Shown piece by piece: positions 14,248-21,809 of a DNA stretch of 24,501 nt. The notes below the pieces were generated by a model. It saw only the letters and a list, made by a program, of their open reading frames with translations. It did not search any database and was not told the origin of the DNA. This DNA comes from JAAYCI01 sp964371725. GTDB lineage: Bacteria; Bacillota; Clostridia; Oscillospirales; Ruminococcaceae. The stretch's first letter is position 1; every line of letters begins with the position of its first letter. A program made the position numbers and the translations under genes. Location: contig CAYJNQ010000027.1 in the NCBI GenBank assembly GCA_964371725.1, positions 1-24,501 of the forward strand, given 5' to 3'.

Positions 14248-15414
14248 TTATGTACTGGCAACTTCACTTTCAGCCATACTTTCCTCGGCCATACTCTCCT
14301 CGGCCATGCTGTCTGCTCCGCCGGAGTCACCTCCGCCACCTTGATATTGAGCCGCTGTCTCCAGCGCCAAATCCATCAATTCATCGCCAAACATTTCGCG
14401 ATACTCATCATACAACGGTTGAACTGCCTCTCTCCAAGGCTCAATTTCTTCTTCCGATAGATATACAATTTCTGTGTTGCCATAGTCGATGATGTTTTGC
14501 AGATATTCTTCATTCACTGCATCCATCTGGCCTTTGTGATACTGTGCTGTATCCAAACCGACTTGCCAAACAATATCTTGCAGGTCTTGCGGTAGGGTGT
14601 CATACCACAATTTGCTGTAACTTAGGAAGTACGGGAGATAGCCATGATTCAGTTGAGTCATGTAGCTTTGCACTTCATAGAATTTCATATCGTGAATGGA
14701 GATGATGGGGTTCTCATGTCCGTCTACAACGCCCTGCTGCAAGGAGTTATACACTTCAGCAAAGTCGATGGGTACCGGGTTTGCACCCCAAGCTTCAAAG
14801 GTGTCCATAATGATAGGAGCTTCCATTGTGCGCATCTTGAGGCCTGCCATGTCGTCCGGTGTGCGAATTTCCACATTTGTGGTGATGAAATGCCAGCCCT
14901 CAGCCCAGTATTGGTTGCCCAATATGCCAATTTCCGGCAGGCCTGCTTTGGCCATTTCGCCCACTTCGCCTTCCAACATCGCCCATAGGGCCTCTTCGTT
15001 GGGGAACAGGTAAGGCATATCTACGATGTTCAGTTTTTGGTCGAAGCCACCAAATTTTGCGGTGGGAACCAGCACGGCTTCGATAGTGCCAAGCTGCATG
15101 CCTTCAATCATCTCGCGGGCACTGCCAAGCTGTTGTGCCGGATAAATTTCTACTGCAATACGTCCCTCGGACTGTGTTTCCACTTGCTCTTTGAACCATT
15201 CAGCGGAAGTGTGGAAGGGAGAACCCACCATATGGTCGTGGGCAAATTTTAAAACGAATTCTGCATCCCCAGTATCGGCTGCTGCCGAATCGGTGCTTGC
15301 CATGGATTCCGCAGCTGTTGAACCGGTATCCTCGGTAGTGGTCGCGCCGCAACCCGCAATGGCAAACATTAACGCCAAGGCCAAAAACATAGAAAGTATC
15401 TTTTTACCGTTCAT
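14248..15414 (-). CDS. dctP: TRAP transporter substrate-binding lipoprotein, DctP family
   Basis: 388 aa from ATG 15414, with AGGAG 7-8 bases upstream; an in-frame ATG at 15495 would give a basic leader unlike the family. Residues 1-22 form a lipoprotein signal peptide ending in the lipobox A-I-A-G-C, so the protein is anchored by Cys22. A Ser/Thr/Ala/Asp-rich linker (about 23-50) precedes the DctP domain. Within it L-K-M-R-T-M-E-A-P contains the conserved arginine that usually binds a carboxylate, and N-S-L-Q-Q-G-V-V-D-G-H-E-N-P is the family signature. The C-terminus carries an unusual Gly/Ser/Ala/Glu-rich tail with repeated M-A-E-E-S units. It supplies ligand to DctQM. The carboxylate arginine predicts an acidic substrate. 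Confidence 0.93.
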   Translation of the reverse strand: MNGKKILSMFLALALMFAIAGCGATTTEDTGSTAAESMASTDSAAADTGDAEFVLKFAHDHMVGSPFHTSAEWFKEQVETQSEGRIAVEIYPAQQLGSAREMIEGMQLGTIEAVLVPTAKFGGFDQKLNIVDMPYLFPNEEALWAMLEGEVGEMAKAGLPEIGILGNQYWAEGWHFITTNVEIRTPDDMAGLKMRTMEAPIIMDTFEAWGANPVPIDFAEVYNSLQQGVVDGHENPIISIHDMKFYEVQSYMTQLNHGYLPYFLSYSKLWYDTLPQDLQDIVWQVGLDTAQYHKGQMDAVNEEYLQNIIDYGNTEIVYLSEEEIEPWREAVQPLYDEYREMFGDELMDLALETAAQYQGGGGDSGGADSMAEESMAEESMAESEVAST

Positions 15415-15684
15415 TTTCTCGCTCCTTTTCTCCTTGCATTTTGTGAAATGTTTTCTTCCTCTACTTGCTCTTACTTTAGAAGAACTACCAAACAAATGAG
15501 TGCACCCGCCTCCTTCCGCATCGGTGAGATAAAAGCTCTCCCATCATTGATCACATGCGCTTCAAAGCTTTTGTTCCCCTTGACTTTGCAGGCATGTTTT
15601 GGGTGTATCTAGCCATGATGCATAAAATAGTCGCTCTAAATATGCTGCGAGCTGTCCATAATAGATATGCACCACCTGATTGTA

Positions 15685-15713
15685 ATTGTACTTATATGTT
15701 ATTGTTTTGTAAA
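15685..15713 (-). promoter_or_regulatory. Sigma-70-type promoter of the TRAP operon
   Basis: On the minus strand: TTTACA (15713-15708), 17-bp spacer, TACAAT (15690-15685), with a predicted start near 15678. Both hexamers match the consensus at five of six positions. The two palindromes lie about 93 and 176 bp upstream, on nearly the same helical face (83 bp apart). Confidence 0.6.
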
Positions 15714-15764
15714 GGCTCAAACGAGGGATGAATGGGATTCATGTGGGGTTCGGAACGAAGATTT

Positions 15765-15778
15765 ATTCATTTCTGAAT
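15765..15778. promoter_or_regulatory. Operator-like palindrome ATTCA-N4-TGAAT (copy 2)
   Basis: ATTCA-TTTC-TGAAT, extended to 7-bp arms (TTATTCA/TGAATAA, 15763-15780). Centred about 93 bp upstream of the predicted dctP transcription start. Confidence 0.6.
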
Positions 15779-15847
15779 AACACCTCTTGCTGATTTCCGC
15801 TTGAAACGATAAAAGTGCGTTCGATTCATTTTGTCATCTTTTGAACT

Positions 15848-15861
15848 ATTCATTTGTGAAT
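15848..15861. promoter_or_regulatory. Operator-like palindrome ATTCA-N4-TGAAT (copy 3)
   Basis: ATTCA-TTTG-TGAAT, 83 bp from copy 2 and about 176 bp upstream of the predicted dctP transcription start. A half-matching site (ATTCA-TTTT-GTCAT) lies between them at 15824-15837. Confidence 0.6.
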
Positions 15862-15905
15862 TTTGTCATATTTTACCATTTCCCCCCGAGTAAGTGTCTC
15901 GGTTT

Positions 15906-17174
15906 TCATGAATCTGCTACCCCGCACCACGCCATAATGGTAAGAGCCAGCACTTTGGTCGCATCCAAATAATCTTGTAAGTAGACCCACTCGTTGTTTG
16001 CATGCATTTGTTCGGTGAGGCCGGGTCCGAAAATCACCGTGGGTGTTTCTCCATAGGTATTCAAGTGCCGAATGTCGGCCGCACCCTGCCTTCCGGTAAC
16101 CGATGGTTTTTTGCCCATAACTTCTGCAAAGCTTTCGCTGAGTGTGCACACAATAGGGCTATCTGTGGGAATTTCAGAGGGTTCTGCAAAGTAGCCTGTA
16201 TAAATCACTTCGGGCGGATGTTCTGCCATCCATGGATGCTCTTCAGCTGCGCGCTTCTGCACAAAGCGCACAAAATCCTCTTTGATTTTTTGAGAGTCTT
16301 CCCCGGGCACTGTGGCCATGGAACCTTTCAGAAGGCAACTATCGGGAAACGCGCTGTAGTAAGTTCCGCTTTCAAACTGGCCGATGGCACACGGGATGGT
16401 GCTTAGAATGTCCGGATAAAGGGGATGACTTACGGTTTTCACGCGTTCTGCTTCAAATTCGGAAACGATCTTGCTCACAAGATAGCCCAGCTCAATACCG
16501 CTGACACCTTCAAAACGTTTTTGTATGCCGGCTGCCTTACCCTTTACCTTGATTTCAAACCAAATGCGGCCGATTGAGCCCGGTTGCACATGCAAGCTGG
16601 AGGTTTCGCAGCAGATGCCGGCATCTGCCTTATATCCTTTCATCACGCAGGCAAGTGTGCCGTTTCCCGTCAGTTCTTCATCCATCACATATTCGGCAAT
16701 CACATCCCCTTTTAGCTGAACGCCGCTCTCTTTTAGTGCCTTTATCGCCATGGTAAAGGCCGCCACACCGGATTTCATGTCTGAAGTACCTCGGCCATAC
16801 ATTTTGCCGTCTTTTGTGGCACCGGACCAAGGCCCATGCTCCCAATTTTCCAATGCGCCCTCGGGAATTACGTCAATGTGTCCATTGAATAAAAGCGAAC
16901 GTCCACCCCCGGCACCTTTCTTGGTCGCCACGATATTTGGCCTTCCGCCATAGGGTTCTGCCTCTTTTACATAGGCAGGGTGTGTGCGCAACTCATCCAA
17001 CGAGGGCACAAATTTGTCTACCTCAAGATCTAAGTTTTCCAAATAGGTTTCCAAATAATCCTGAATGGGCGCTTCATTTCCGGTAACACTCGGAATTTGA
17101 ATCAATTTTTGTAAAAAGGCAATCAGCTCATCCTGGTTTGTTTCTATCCAATCGCTCACGACTTTCTGTTGCAT
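15906..17174 (-). CDS. M20-family metallohydrolase (ArgE/DapE/amidohydrolase type)
   Basis: 422 aa from ATG 17174, with AAGGGGG 6 bases upstream. An ATG two codons earlier directly abuts that site, and a farther one at 17213 has none. Metal ligands of the M20 fold are all visible: L-L-F-N-G-H-I-D-V near residue 95, G-R-G-T-S-D-M-K-S-G near 125, M-D-E-E near 160, and a final H in Q-M-H-A-N-N-E-W. A dimerisation domain interrupts the catalytic domain, as in ArgE/DapE. Relatives remove acyl or carbamoyl groups; allantoate and carbamoyl-beta-alanine hydrolases belong here. It could hydrolyse the ureido group of 4-ureido-5-imidazolecarboxylate, or process a substrate imported by the TRAP system (inference). 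It is divergent from pucR. Confidence 0.87.
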   Translation of the reverse strand: MQQKVVSDWIETNQDELIAFLQKLIQIPSVTGNEAPIQDYLETYLENLDLEVDKFVPSLDELRTHPAYVKEAEPYGGRPNIVATKKGAGGGRSLLFNGHIDVIPEGALENWEHGPWSGATKDGKMYGRGTSDMKSGVAAFTMAIKALKESGVQLKGDVIAEYVMDEELTGNGTLACVMKGYKADAGICCETSSLHVQPGSIGRIWFEIKVKGKAAGIQKRFEGVSGIELGYLVSKIVSEFEAERVKTVSHPLYPDILSTIPCAIGQFESGTYYSAFPDSCLLKGSMATVPGEDSQKIKEDFVRFVQKRAAEEHPWMAEHPPEVIYTGYFAEPSEIPTDSPIVCTLSESFAEVMGKKPSVTGRQGAADIRHLNTYGETPTVIFGPGLTEQMHANNEWVYLQDYLDATKVLALTIMAWCGVADS

Positions 17175-17234
17175 ATACATCCCCCTTGCTACTTGGTTCT
17201 TGTCAACGAGCACTTTAACTATGACTCAAAGTCT

Positions 17235-17264
17235 AGCATATTTCTTCAACAAGTAGAATACCAA
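17235..17264 (-). promoter_or_regulatory. Possible promoter of the M20 gene
   Basis: On the minus strand: TTGGTA (17264-17259), 18-bp spacer, TATGCT (17240-17235). The -35 element lies inside the palindrome at 17258-17287, so a protein bound there would affect it. Confidence 0.35.
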
Positions 17265-17287
17265 ACCGATGAGCCGGTTTTTGGTAT
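17258..17287. promoter_or_regulatory. Palindrome between divergent M20 and pucR genes
   Basis: ATACCAAA (17258-17265) and TTTGGTAT (17280-17287) are perfect 8-bp arms, with CCG/CGG as an inner pair after a 2-base bulge. A perfect TATAAT (17285-17290) that could serve pucR overlaps its right end. A possible -35 for the M20 gene overlaps its left end. This is a natural place for PucR autoregulation (inference). Confidence 0.5.
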
Positions 17288-17393
17288 AATGATACAATGA
17301 AAAGAACCCCCCTCCCCTTCACCATTTTCAAATTGCACGAGAACATGCTATCATAGAGATAAAATATACAAAAAACCGGCAAAGAGGTGCGTA

Positions 17394-19067
17394 ATGGGTA
17401 TTTTGTTAAGAGATGTTATGAAGATTCCACCCTTTTCCGAGGCAAAGCTTGTTGCGGGACACGAGGGCATCTTGCGCGAGGTTGTTTCGGCCAATATTCA
17501 GGAAGTGCCCTCGATAGAACGCTGGGTAAAACGCGGGGAAATTTTGTTTACGGCGGGGTATGCCTTTCGCAGCGCATGCAAGGGCTGTGAAATGATGGAG
17601 CGCTTAAACGAAATCGGTGTTGCGGCTTTGGCGATAAAACCCGGCCAGTATTTGCCGCAAATTCCAAACGAAATGATAGAGTGCGCAAACCGCCTTGCCC
17701 TGCCCCTCTTGGAGTTACCCGAAGATATGCCCTATATGGACTGCATACTGGCTATCTTTGAACAATTAACACAAAAACAATTTTCCATTATGCGTCAGGT
17801 AGAAGAGGTTCGAGACCTACTGACACAGGCATTGTTAAACAAAGAAGGTCTTTTGGGCATTTGTAGCATCTTGAACCGAATTTCCGATAGCCCTGTGTTC
17901 ATCACTTCTTCAGAAGGCGCACTTCTCTCTTACAAGTTAAAAGAGACTGCACAGACCGAAGAAGAATATGCCTATTTCTACTATATGCAGAACTTTTTAG
18001 AGGGCTATTTTAAAAGATCCGATGCACAACAGTTGCAGAAAAATGTGTGTAATACCGTTGTGCCAAAGGCAGGCATAAAATGGATTTTGGTGCCCATTTT
18101 TGCACAAGAAGAGCGCTTTGCCCATCTGGTTTTGGACATTGGCCAATCTGAGCTTACTGAGATGCACACACAGGCTTTTGAGCAAGCCGGCAGTATGATT
18201 GCCGTTGAGCTTTTGAAAGAACAGGCCCTTTGGCGGCAACGACAAAAGATAAAAGAACAACTGCTGGAAGATTTGCTTAGCAGCCACTATCGAGACGAAA
18301 ATGCTGTGATGCAGCGAGGTTTTTATCTGGGTTTTGATTTATCCAAGCCATACTGTTTATTTGTGATTGATGCCGATTCATTCGAGGAAACTTTAAAGAA
18401 AAAAACGACGGATCTCAAGGAAGAAAAAGTACAAAGGCTAAAAGCACAGGTGCTGGAAATAATTCACACGAATATGAGTACTTATCCGCATCCAAACCTC
18501 ATTTCGGAAAGTGGCATGGGGGTTGTGGGCATGGTGTTTGTACAAAATGAGCAGGATGTGACAACCTGTATCAATACAATGGACAGCATTCTTCAAAAGA
18601 TCGGATCCCTTGGCACCGACATTGTATTTTCGGCCGGCGTCGGCCAGATTAAGCAGGGGCTACAACACATATACCAAGGCAAGCGCGAGGCACATCTTGC
18701 CATGCGCGCAGGCAGAAGATTGCGCCACCACAAGGCACTTCCGCACACACACGCCTACGCACAGCTGGGTTGCCTATGTTTTTTGAGTGAACAGGCCGAT
18801 TCTGTTGCCATGCGTGATTTTTACGAGGAAAATCTGCGTGTTTTATTAGACTACGACAAACAAAATAACGCCGATTTAGTGAAAACGTTAGATTGTTTTT
18901 TTATCTGCCGGCAAAATTTAAGGGTGACCGCTGAATCGCTGTATGTTCACAAAAATTCTGTTATTTACCGCCTGAACAAAGTGGAATCCTTACTGCAAAA
19001 AAGTATAAGCGACCATCAAACGGCATTCAATTTACAGTTGTGTTTGCTTTTGCGTAATCTTTTCTAA
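17394..19067 (+). CDS. PucR-family transcriptional regulator
   Basis: 557 aa; AGAGGTG lies 4 bases before the ATG. Residues 5-125 form the PucR N-terminal sensor domain (L-V-A-G-H-E-G-I-L-R-E-V-V then I-E-R-W-V-K-R-G-E-I-L-F-T-A-G-Y). The middle part (about 160-400) is a GGDEF-like/CdaR region. Residues 505-550 carry the PucR-type helix-turn-helix (N-L-R-V-T-A-E-S-L-Y-V-H-K-N-S-V-I-Y-R-L-N-K-V-E). The family is named for the purine catabolism activator of Bacillus subtilis. Placement between the M20 gene and the PreA/hydroxylase cluster supports a role in purine control. It is transcribed divergently from the M20 gene. Confidence 0.92.
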   Translation: MGILLRDVMKIPPFSEAKLVAGHEGILREVVSANIQEVPSIERWVKRGEILFTAGYAFRSACKGCEMMERLNEIGVAALAIKPGQYLPQIPNEMIECANRLALPLLELPEDMPYMDCILAIFEQLTQKQFSIMRQVEEVRDLLTQALLNKEGLLGICSILNRISDSPVFITSSEGALLSYKLKETAQTEEEYAYFYYMQNFLEGYFKRSDAQQLQKNVCNTVVPKAGIKWILVPIFAQEERFAHLVLDIGQSELTEMHTQAFEQAGSMIAVELLKEQALWRQRQKIKEQLLEDLLSSHYRDENAVMQRGFYLGFDLSKPYCLFVIDADSFEETLKKKTTDLKEEKVQRLKAQVLEIIHTNMSTYPHPNLISESGMGVVGMVFVQNEQDVTTCINTMDSILQKIGSLGTDIVFSAGVGQIKQGLQHIYQGKREAHLAMRAGRRLRHHKALPHTHAYAQLGCLCFLSEQADSVAMRDFYEENLRVLLDYDKQNNADLVKTLDCFFICRQNLRVTAESLYVHKNSVIYRLNKVESLLQKSISDHQTAFNLQLCLLLRNLF

Positions 19068-19112
19068 ATGGAACTTTTTTCTATTTAAAAGATGTTTTGG
19101 AAGTACAAAAAT

Positions 19113-19126
19113 ATTCAAAAATGATT
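19113..19126. promoter_or_regulatory. Operator-like palindrome, one mismatch (copy 4)
   Basis: ATTCA-AAAA-TGATT, one base off the ATTCA-N4-TGAAT motif. It lies about 57 bp upstream of the predicted transcription start of the PreA/hydroxylase cluster, a typical activator position. Confidence 0.42.
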
Positions 19127-19140
19127 GGTTGTTTGACACA

Positions 19141-19170
19141 ATGACAGACCGCGCCAAGCTGTGCTATGAT
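19141..19170 (+). promoter_or_regulatory. Extended -10 promoter of the PreA/hydroxylase cluster
   Basis: ATGACA (19141-19146), 18-bp spacer, TATGAT (19165-19170) preceded by TGC (extended -10). The predicted start is near 19177, about 80 nt before the PreA-like gene. Confidence 0.5.
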
Positions 19171-19256
19171 TTTTGTGCATAGGCATTGCTTGGCGTTTTT
19201 AGCAAGTGAATGCCCAAGACCGCTTGTAATTACAAAGAAAGTAGGAAGGTGAAGAT

Positions 19257-20411
19257 ATGGCAAACTTAGAAGTGAACTATGCAGGTGTGCGCTACCGCAA
19301 CCCCCTGGTTTTGGCTTCGGCAACACCCGGGCAAGATGGCGAAGGCATGCGGCTGGCAGGAGAAGCCGGTATCGGTGGTGTGATTCCGAAAACCATTGGG
19401 CCGCGCGAAGATTGGGCGGCCCATCCTTGCAACGGGCGCCTTTTTTTGCATCGTTATAACGGCAAGCCCATCGGTATGGTCAACTTGGAGCTCTTCACCA
19501 CCATGACTCGGGATGATTGGGTGCAAAAAGAGCTGGAAATTGCAAAAAAGGGTGGCGCCACCATGCATATCAGCGTGCTTGCCATGCCCGACCCCGCAGA
19601 AACAGCAAAACTCGTGGAAGAAATTCAAGCCACAGGTTTTGCTGACCTTTTGGAATTGAATGTTTCGTGCCCAATGCCGGCTTCCACTGTGGGCATGCAT
19701 ATCGGCAAAAGTGCAGACCGCACCTTTGAGCAGGTGAAAGCCGGAAAGTCTGCCGCTAAAATTCCATTCACCGTAAAACTGACACCCAATGTCACCGACA
19801 TGGTGGAGGTGGCCCAAGCTGCCAAAGAAGCCGGGGCCGACGGGGTTACCATCTCCAACTCCATTCGTTCCTTTGCCGGTGTGGACATTGAAACCGGAAA
19901 ACCCTATTTGCGTGGATACGGTGGCTACACAGGTCCTGCCATTAAACCTGTCATCATGCGGCATCTCACAGAAGTGGCACGCAATGTAGACATTCCCATC
20001 TCCGCCGTAGGTGGTGTGATGAGTTATCACGAAATCATCGAATACATCATGCTTGGCGCCAGCACCGTGCAGTCATGTACGGCTGTGATGTGGAAAGGGT
20101 ACGACTTTATCACCAAAATGCTTAGCGATTTGAACAACTGGATGGATAAAAAAGGGTACCAGAGCTTTGAGGATATTCGCGGCATTGCCCTCAAGGATAT
20201 TGCCACGGTGGAAGAGCTGGCAAAGTTACCGCCCAAATTTGCCGATATCAACAAGGACAAATGCACCAATTGCGGTATCTGCAAAAAAGTATGTTTCTAC
20301 CGCGCTATCAGTGAAAAAGATGGGGCCCACTGGGCAAATCGTAGCCTGTGCGACGGCTGTGGCATCTGCCAGCAGATGTGTCCGGTTTCGGCTGTCGAAC
20401 TTGTGGACTAG
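19257..20411 (+). CDS. PreA-like dihydropyrimidine dehydrogenase-type flavin/Fe-S protein
   Basis: 384 aa, AGGAAGGTG before ATG. Residues 1-320 form a dihydroorotate dehydrogenase-like FMN barrel with L-N-V-S-C-P-M-P near 134-141; Cys138 sits where the dihydropyrimidine dehydrogenase active-site cysteine lies. Near the C-terminus are two [4Fe-4S] ferredoxin motifs: C336, C339, C342, C346 and C365, C368, C371, C375-P. Family members (PreA) reduce uracil or thymine with electrons from a PreT partner. No PreT gene is in the window. In this setting it may reduce or oxidise a purine or pyrimidine ring, or carry electrons from the molybdenum hydroxylase that follows. The substrate is not determined. 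Confidence 0.85.
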   Translation: MANLEVNYAGVRYRNPLVLASATPGQDGEGMRLAGEAGIGGVIPKTIGPREDWAAHPCNGRLFLHRYNGKPIGMVNLELFTTMTRDDWVQKELEIAKKGGATMHISVLAMPDPAETAKLVEEIQATGFADLLELNVSCPMPASTVGMHIGKSADRTFEQVKAGKSAAKIPFTVKLTPNVTDMVEVAQAAKEAGADGVTISNSIRSFAGVDIETGKPYLRGYGGYTGPAIKPVIMRHLTEVARNVDIPISAVGGVMSYHEIIEYIMLGASTVQSCTAVMWKGYDFITKMLSDLNNWMDKKGYQSFEDIRGIALKDIATVEELAKLPPKFADINKDKCTNCGICKKVCFYRAISEKDGAHWANRSLCDGCGICQQMCPVSAVELVD

Positions 20412-20445
20412 GCCTCTTCTTGCCTGGTTGTATCAAGCAAGAGGC
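20412..20445 (+). terminator. Hairpin between preA-like and hydroxylase genes, possible attenuator
   Basis: GCCTCTT (20412-20418) pairs with AAGAGGC (20439-20445), extended inside by CTTG/CAAG with one bulge. It is followed by TTTCCTCT, a poor T tract. Partial termination would lower hydroxylase expression relative to the PreA-like gene. Confidence 0.45.
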
Positions 20446-20479
20446 TTTCCTCTGCTACTTTAATTAAGGGAGGCATTGC

Positions 20480-21337
20480 ATGAATGTCAAAGAATTTCAT
20501 CGTCCGGCCACAATAAAAGAGGCTGTTGAATTGCTTTCGAGCACTCACAATGCAAAACTGATTGCCGGCGGCACCGATTTGGTTATCGCACTGAAAGAAC
20601 GTGTCATCGCGCCTGATGCGTTGATTGACCTAAGTAAAATCGAGGAAATGCACAGCATTCGGCTGGAAAACGAAACCTTGTATATCGGGGCGCTTACCAC
20701 ATTTTCAGACCTTCGGGAAAGCGAAATTATCCGCTCACATTGTCCGGCCTTTTGCGAGATGGCTTCACAGATGGGGGCCCGGCAGATACAAAATTTGGCC
20801 ACTTTGGGGGGCAATGTAGCCAATGCATCCAATGCTGCCGACGGTATCCCCCTACTTTTAAGCTTGAATGCCGTTGCCACAGTGCGCGGTGCAGGCGGTG
20901 AACGCAGTGTGCCGGTTGAACAGCTTGTAGTTGGCATGAATCAAACTTCACTTGCATCGGATGAACTGATTACAGAATTCCAAATGCAGATACCCCCAAA
21001 TGCACAGATCGTATTCGAGAAGATAGGCCGCCGCAAGGCATTGGCCATTTCACGCATCAACTTGGCTGTTTGCATGGTTTTGAGTGAGGGGACTATCCGC
21101 CTTTGTACCGTTACTGTGGGCGCCGTGGGCAAGACAGCCTATCGTGTATCGGAAGTGGAAGCCTTTCTTTTGGACAAATCGCTTTCAGAGGACACAGTGG
21201 AAGCGGCAGCTTGTCTTATGGACGAGGTGGTGGCACGCAATCTTGCCGGCCGTTCCACCACGCCCTACAAGCGTAAAATTGCTGCTTCGGTGTTGAAACA
21301 GGCACTGGAACGCATAGCAAAGGGGGAAGTGCAATGA
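20480..21337 (+). CDS. Molybdenum hydroxylase FAD subunit (NdhF/XdhB/CoxM type)
   Basis: 285 aa, GGGAGG before ATG. FAD-binding motifs are clear: I-A-G-G-T-D-L near residue 30 and T-L-G-G-N-V-A-N-A-S-N-A-A-D-G-I-P near 111. The C-terminal CO_deh_flav_C domain begins near 175 (F-E-K-I-G-R-R-K-A-L-A-I-S-R). The subunit takes electrons from the 2Fe-2S subunit and passes them to NAD(P)+ or ferredoxin. It is the first gene of a four-gene set in the order FAD, Fe-S, large Mo, small Mo, the order and sizes recalled for nicotinate dehydrogenase NdhFSLM of Eubacterium barkeri. The stop overlaps the next start (ATGA). Confidence 0.93.
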   Translation: MNVKEFHRPATIKEAVELLSSTHNAKLIAGGTDLVIALKERVIAPDALIDLSKIEEMHSIRLENETLYIGALTTFSDLRESEIIRSHCPAFCEMASQMGARQIQNLATLGGNVANASNAADGIPLLLSLNAVATVRGAGGERSVPVEQLVVGMNQTSLASDELITEFQMQIPPNAQIVFEKIGRRKALAISRINLAVCMVLSEGTIRLCTVTVGAVGKTAYRVSEVEAFLLDKSLSEDTVEAAACLMDEVVARNLAGRSTTPYKRKIAASVLKQALERIAKGEVQ

Positions 21338-21798
21338 GCAAAGAGATTTTGAAGTTCCACATCAACGGCTGCGAATGTGAGGCAGAGCTGGATCCCGGTA
21401 TGCGGCTCATTGATGCCCTGCGTGATGTGTTTGGTCTCACGGGCTCTAAGGAGGGGTGCGGCGAGGGTGAATGCGGTGCATGCACCATCATTATGGAGGG
21501 TAAAGCCGTCACTTCTTGCCTAATATTGGCCGGGCAGGCGGCTCAAAAAGAAATCATCACCATTGAGGGCATTTCCAAAGAGGGTGAGTTTTCTCGCTTA
21601 CAACAAGCCTTCATTGATGCCGGTGCCGTGCAGTGTGGCTTTTGCACACCGGGCATGATTATGAGTGCAAAGGCGCTGCTGGATAAAAACCCAAAACCCA
21701 CGGAACAAGAGATAAAAGTTGCTCTTTCGGGCAATCTTTGCCGTTGCACGGGATACCAAAAAATTGTTAAAGCGGTTCAAATAGCCGCCGAGCAGTAA
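21334..21798 (+). CDS. Molybdenum hydroxylase 2Fe-2S subunit (NdhS/XdhC/CoxS type)
   Basis: 154 aa, start overlapping the FAD-subunit stop. It holds both iron-sulfur clusters. The plant-type motif is C-G-E-G-E-C-G-A-C-T with a downstream C in V-T-S-C. The C-terminal helical cluster is C-G-F-C-T-P-G-M and C-R-C-T-G-Y. Its length matches the family. It relays electrons from the molybdenum centre to FAD. It is followed after 11 bp by the large molybdenum subunit. Confidence 0.96.
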   Translation: MSKEILKFHINGCECEAELDPGMRLIDALRDVFGLTGSKEGCGEGECGACTIIMEGKAVTSCLILAGQAAQKEIITIEGISKEGEFSRLQQAFIDAGAVQCGFCTPGMIMSAKALLDKNPKPTEQEIKVALSGNLCRCTGYQKIVKAVQIAAEQ

Positions 21799-21809
21799 GG
21801 GGGAAAAGC

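Larger units (their letters stand above)
15415..15905. promoter_or_regulatory. 490-bp regulatory region between the M20 gene and dctP
   Basis: AT-rich gap containing the dctP promoter (15685-15713), two exact ATTCA-N4-TGAAT palindromes (15765-15778, 15848-15861) and a half-matching site at 15824-15837 (ATTCA-TTTT-GTCAT). The untranslated leader from the predicted start to dctP is about 265 nt and could hold further control elements. I saw no coding sequence and no clear terminator after the M20 gene. Confidence 0.6.

Noticed and set aside
19133..19170. TTGACA at 19133 as the -35 of the PreA-like promoter
   Set aside because: Spacing to TATGAT would be 26 bp; ATGACA at 19141 with an extended -10 is better.
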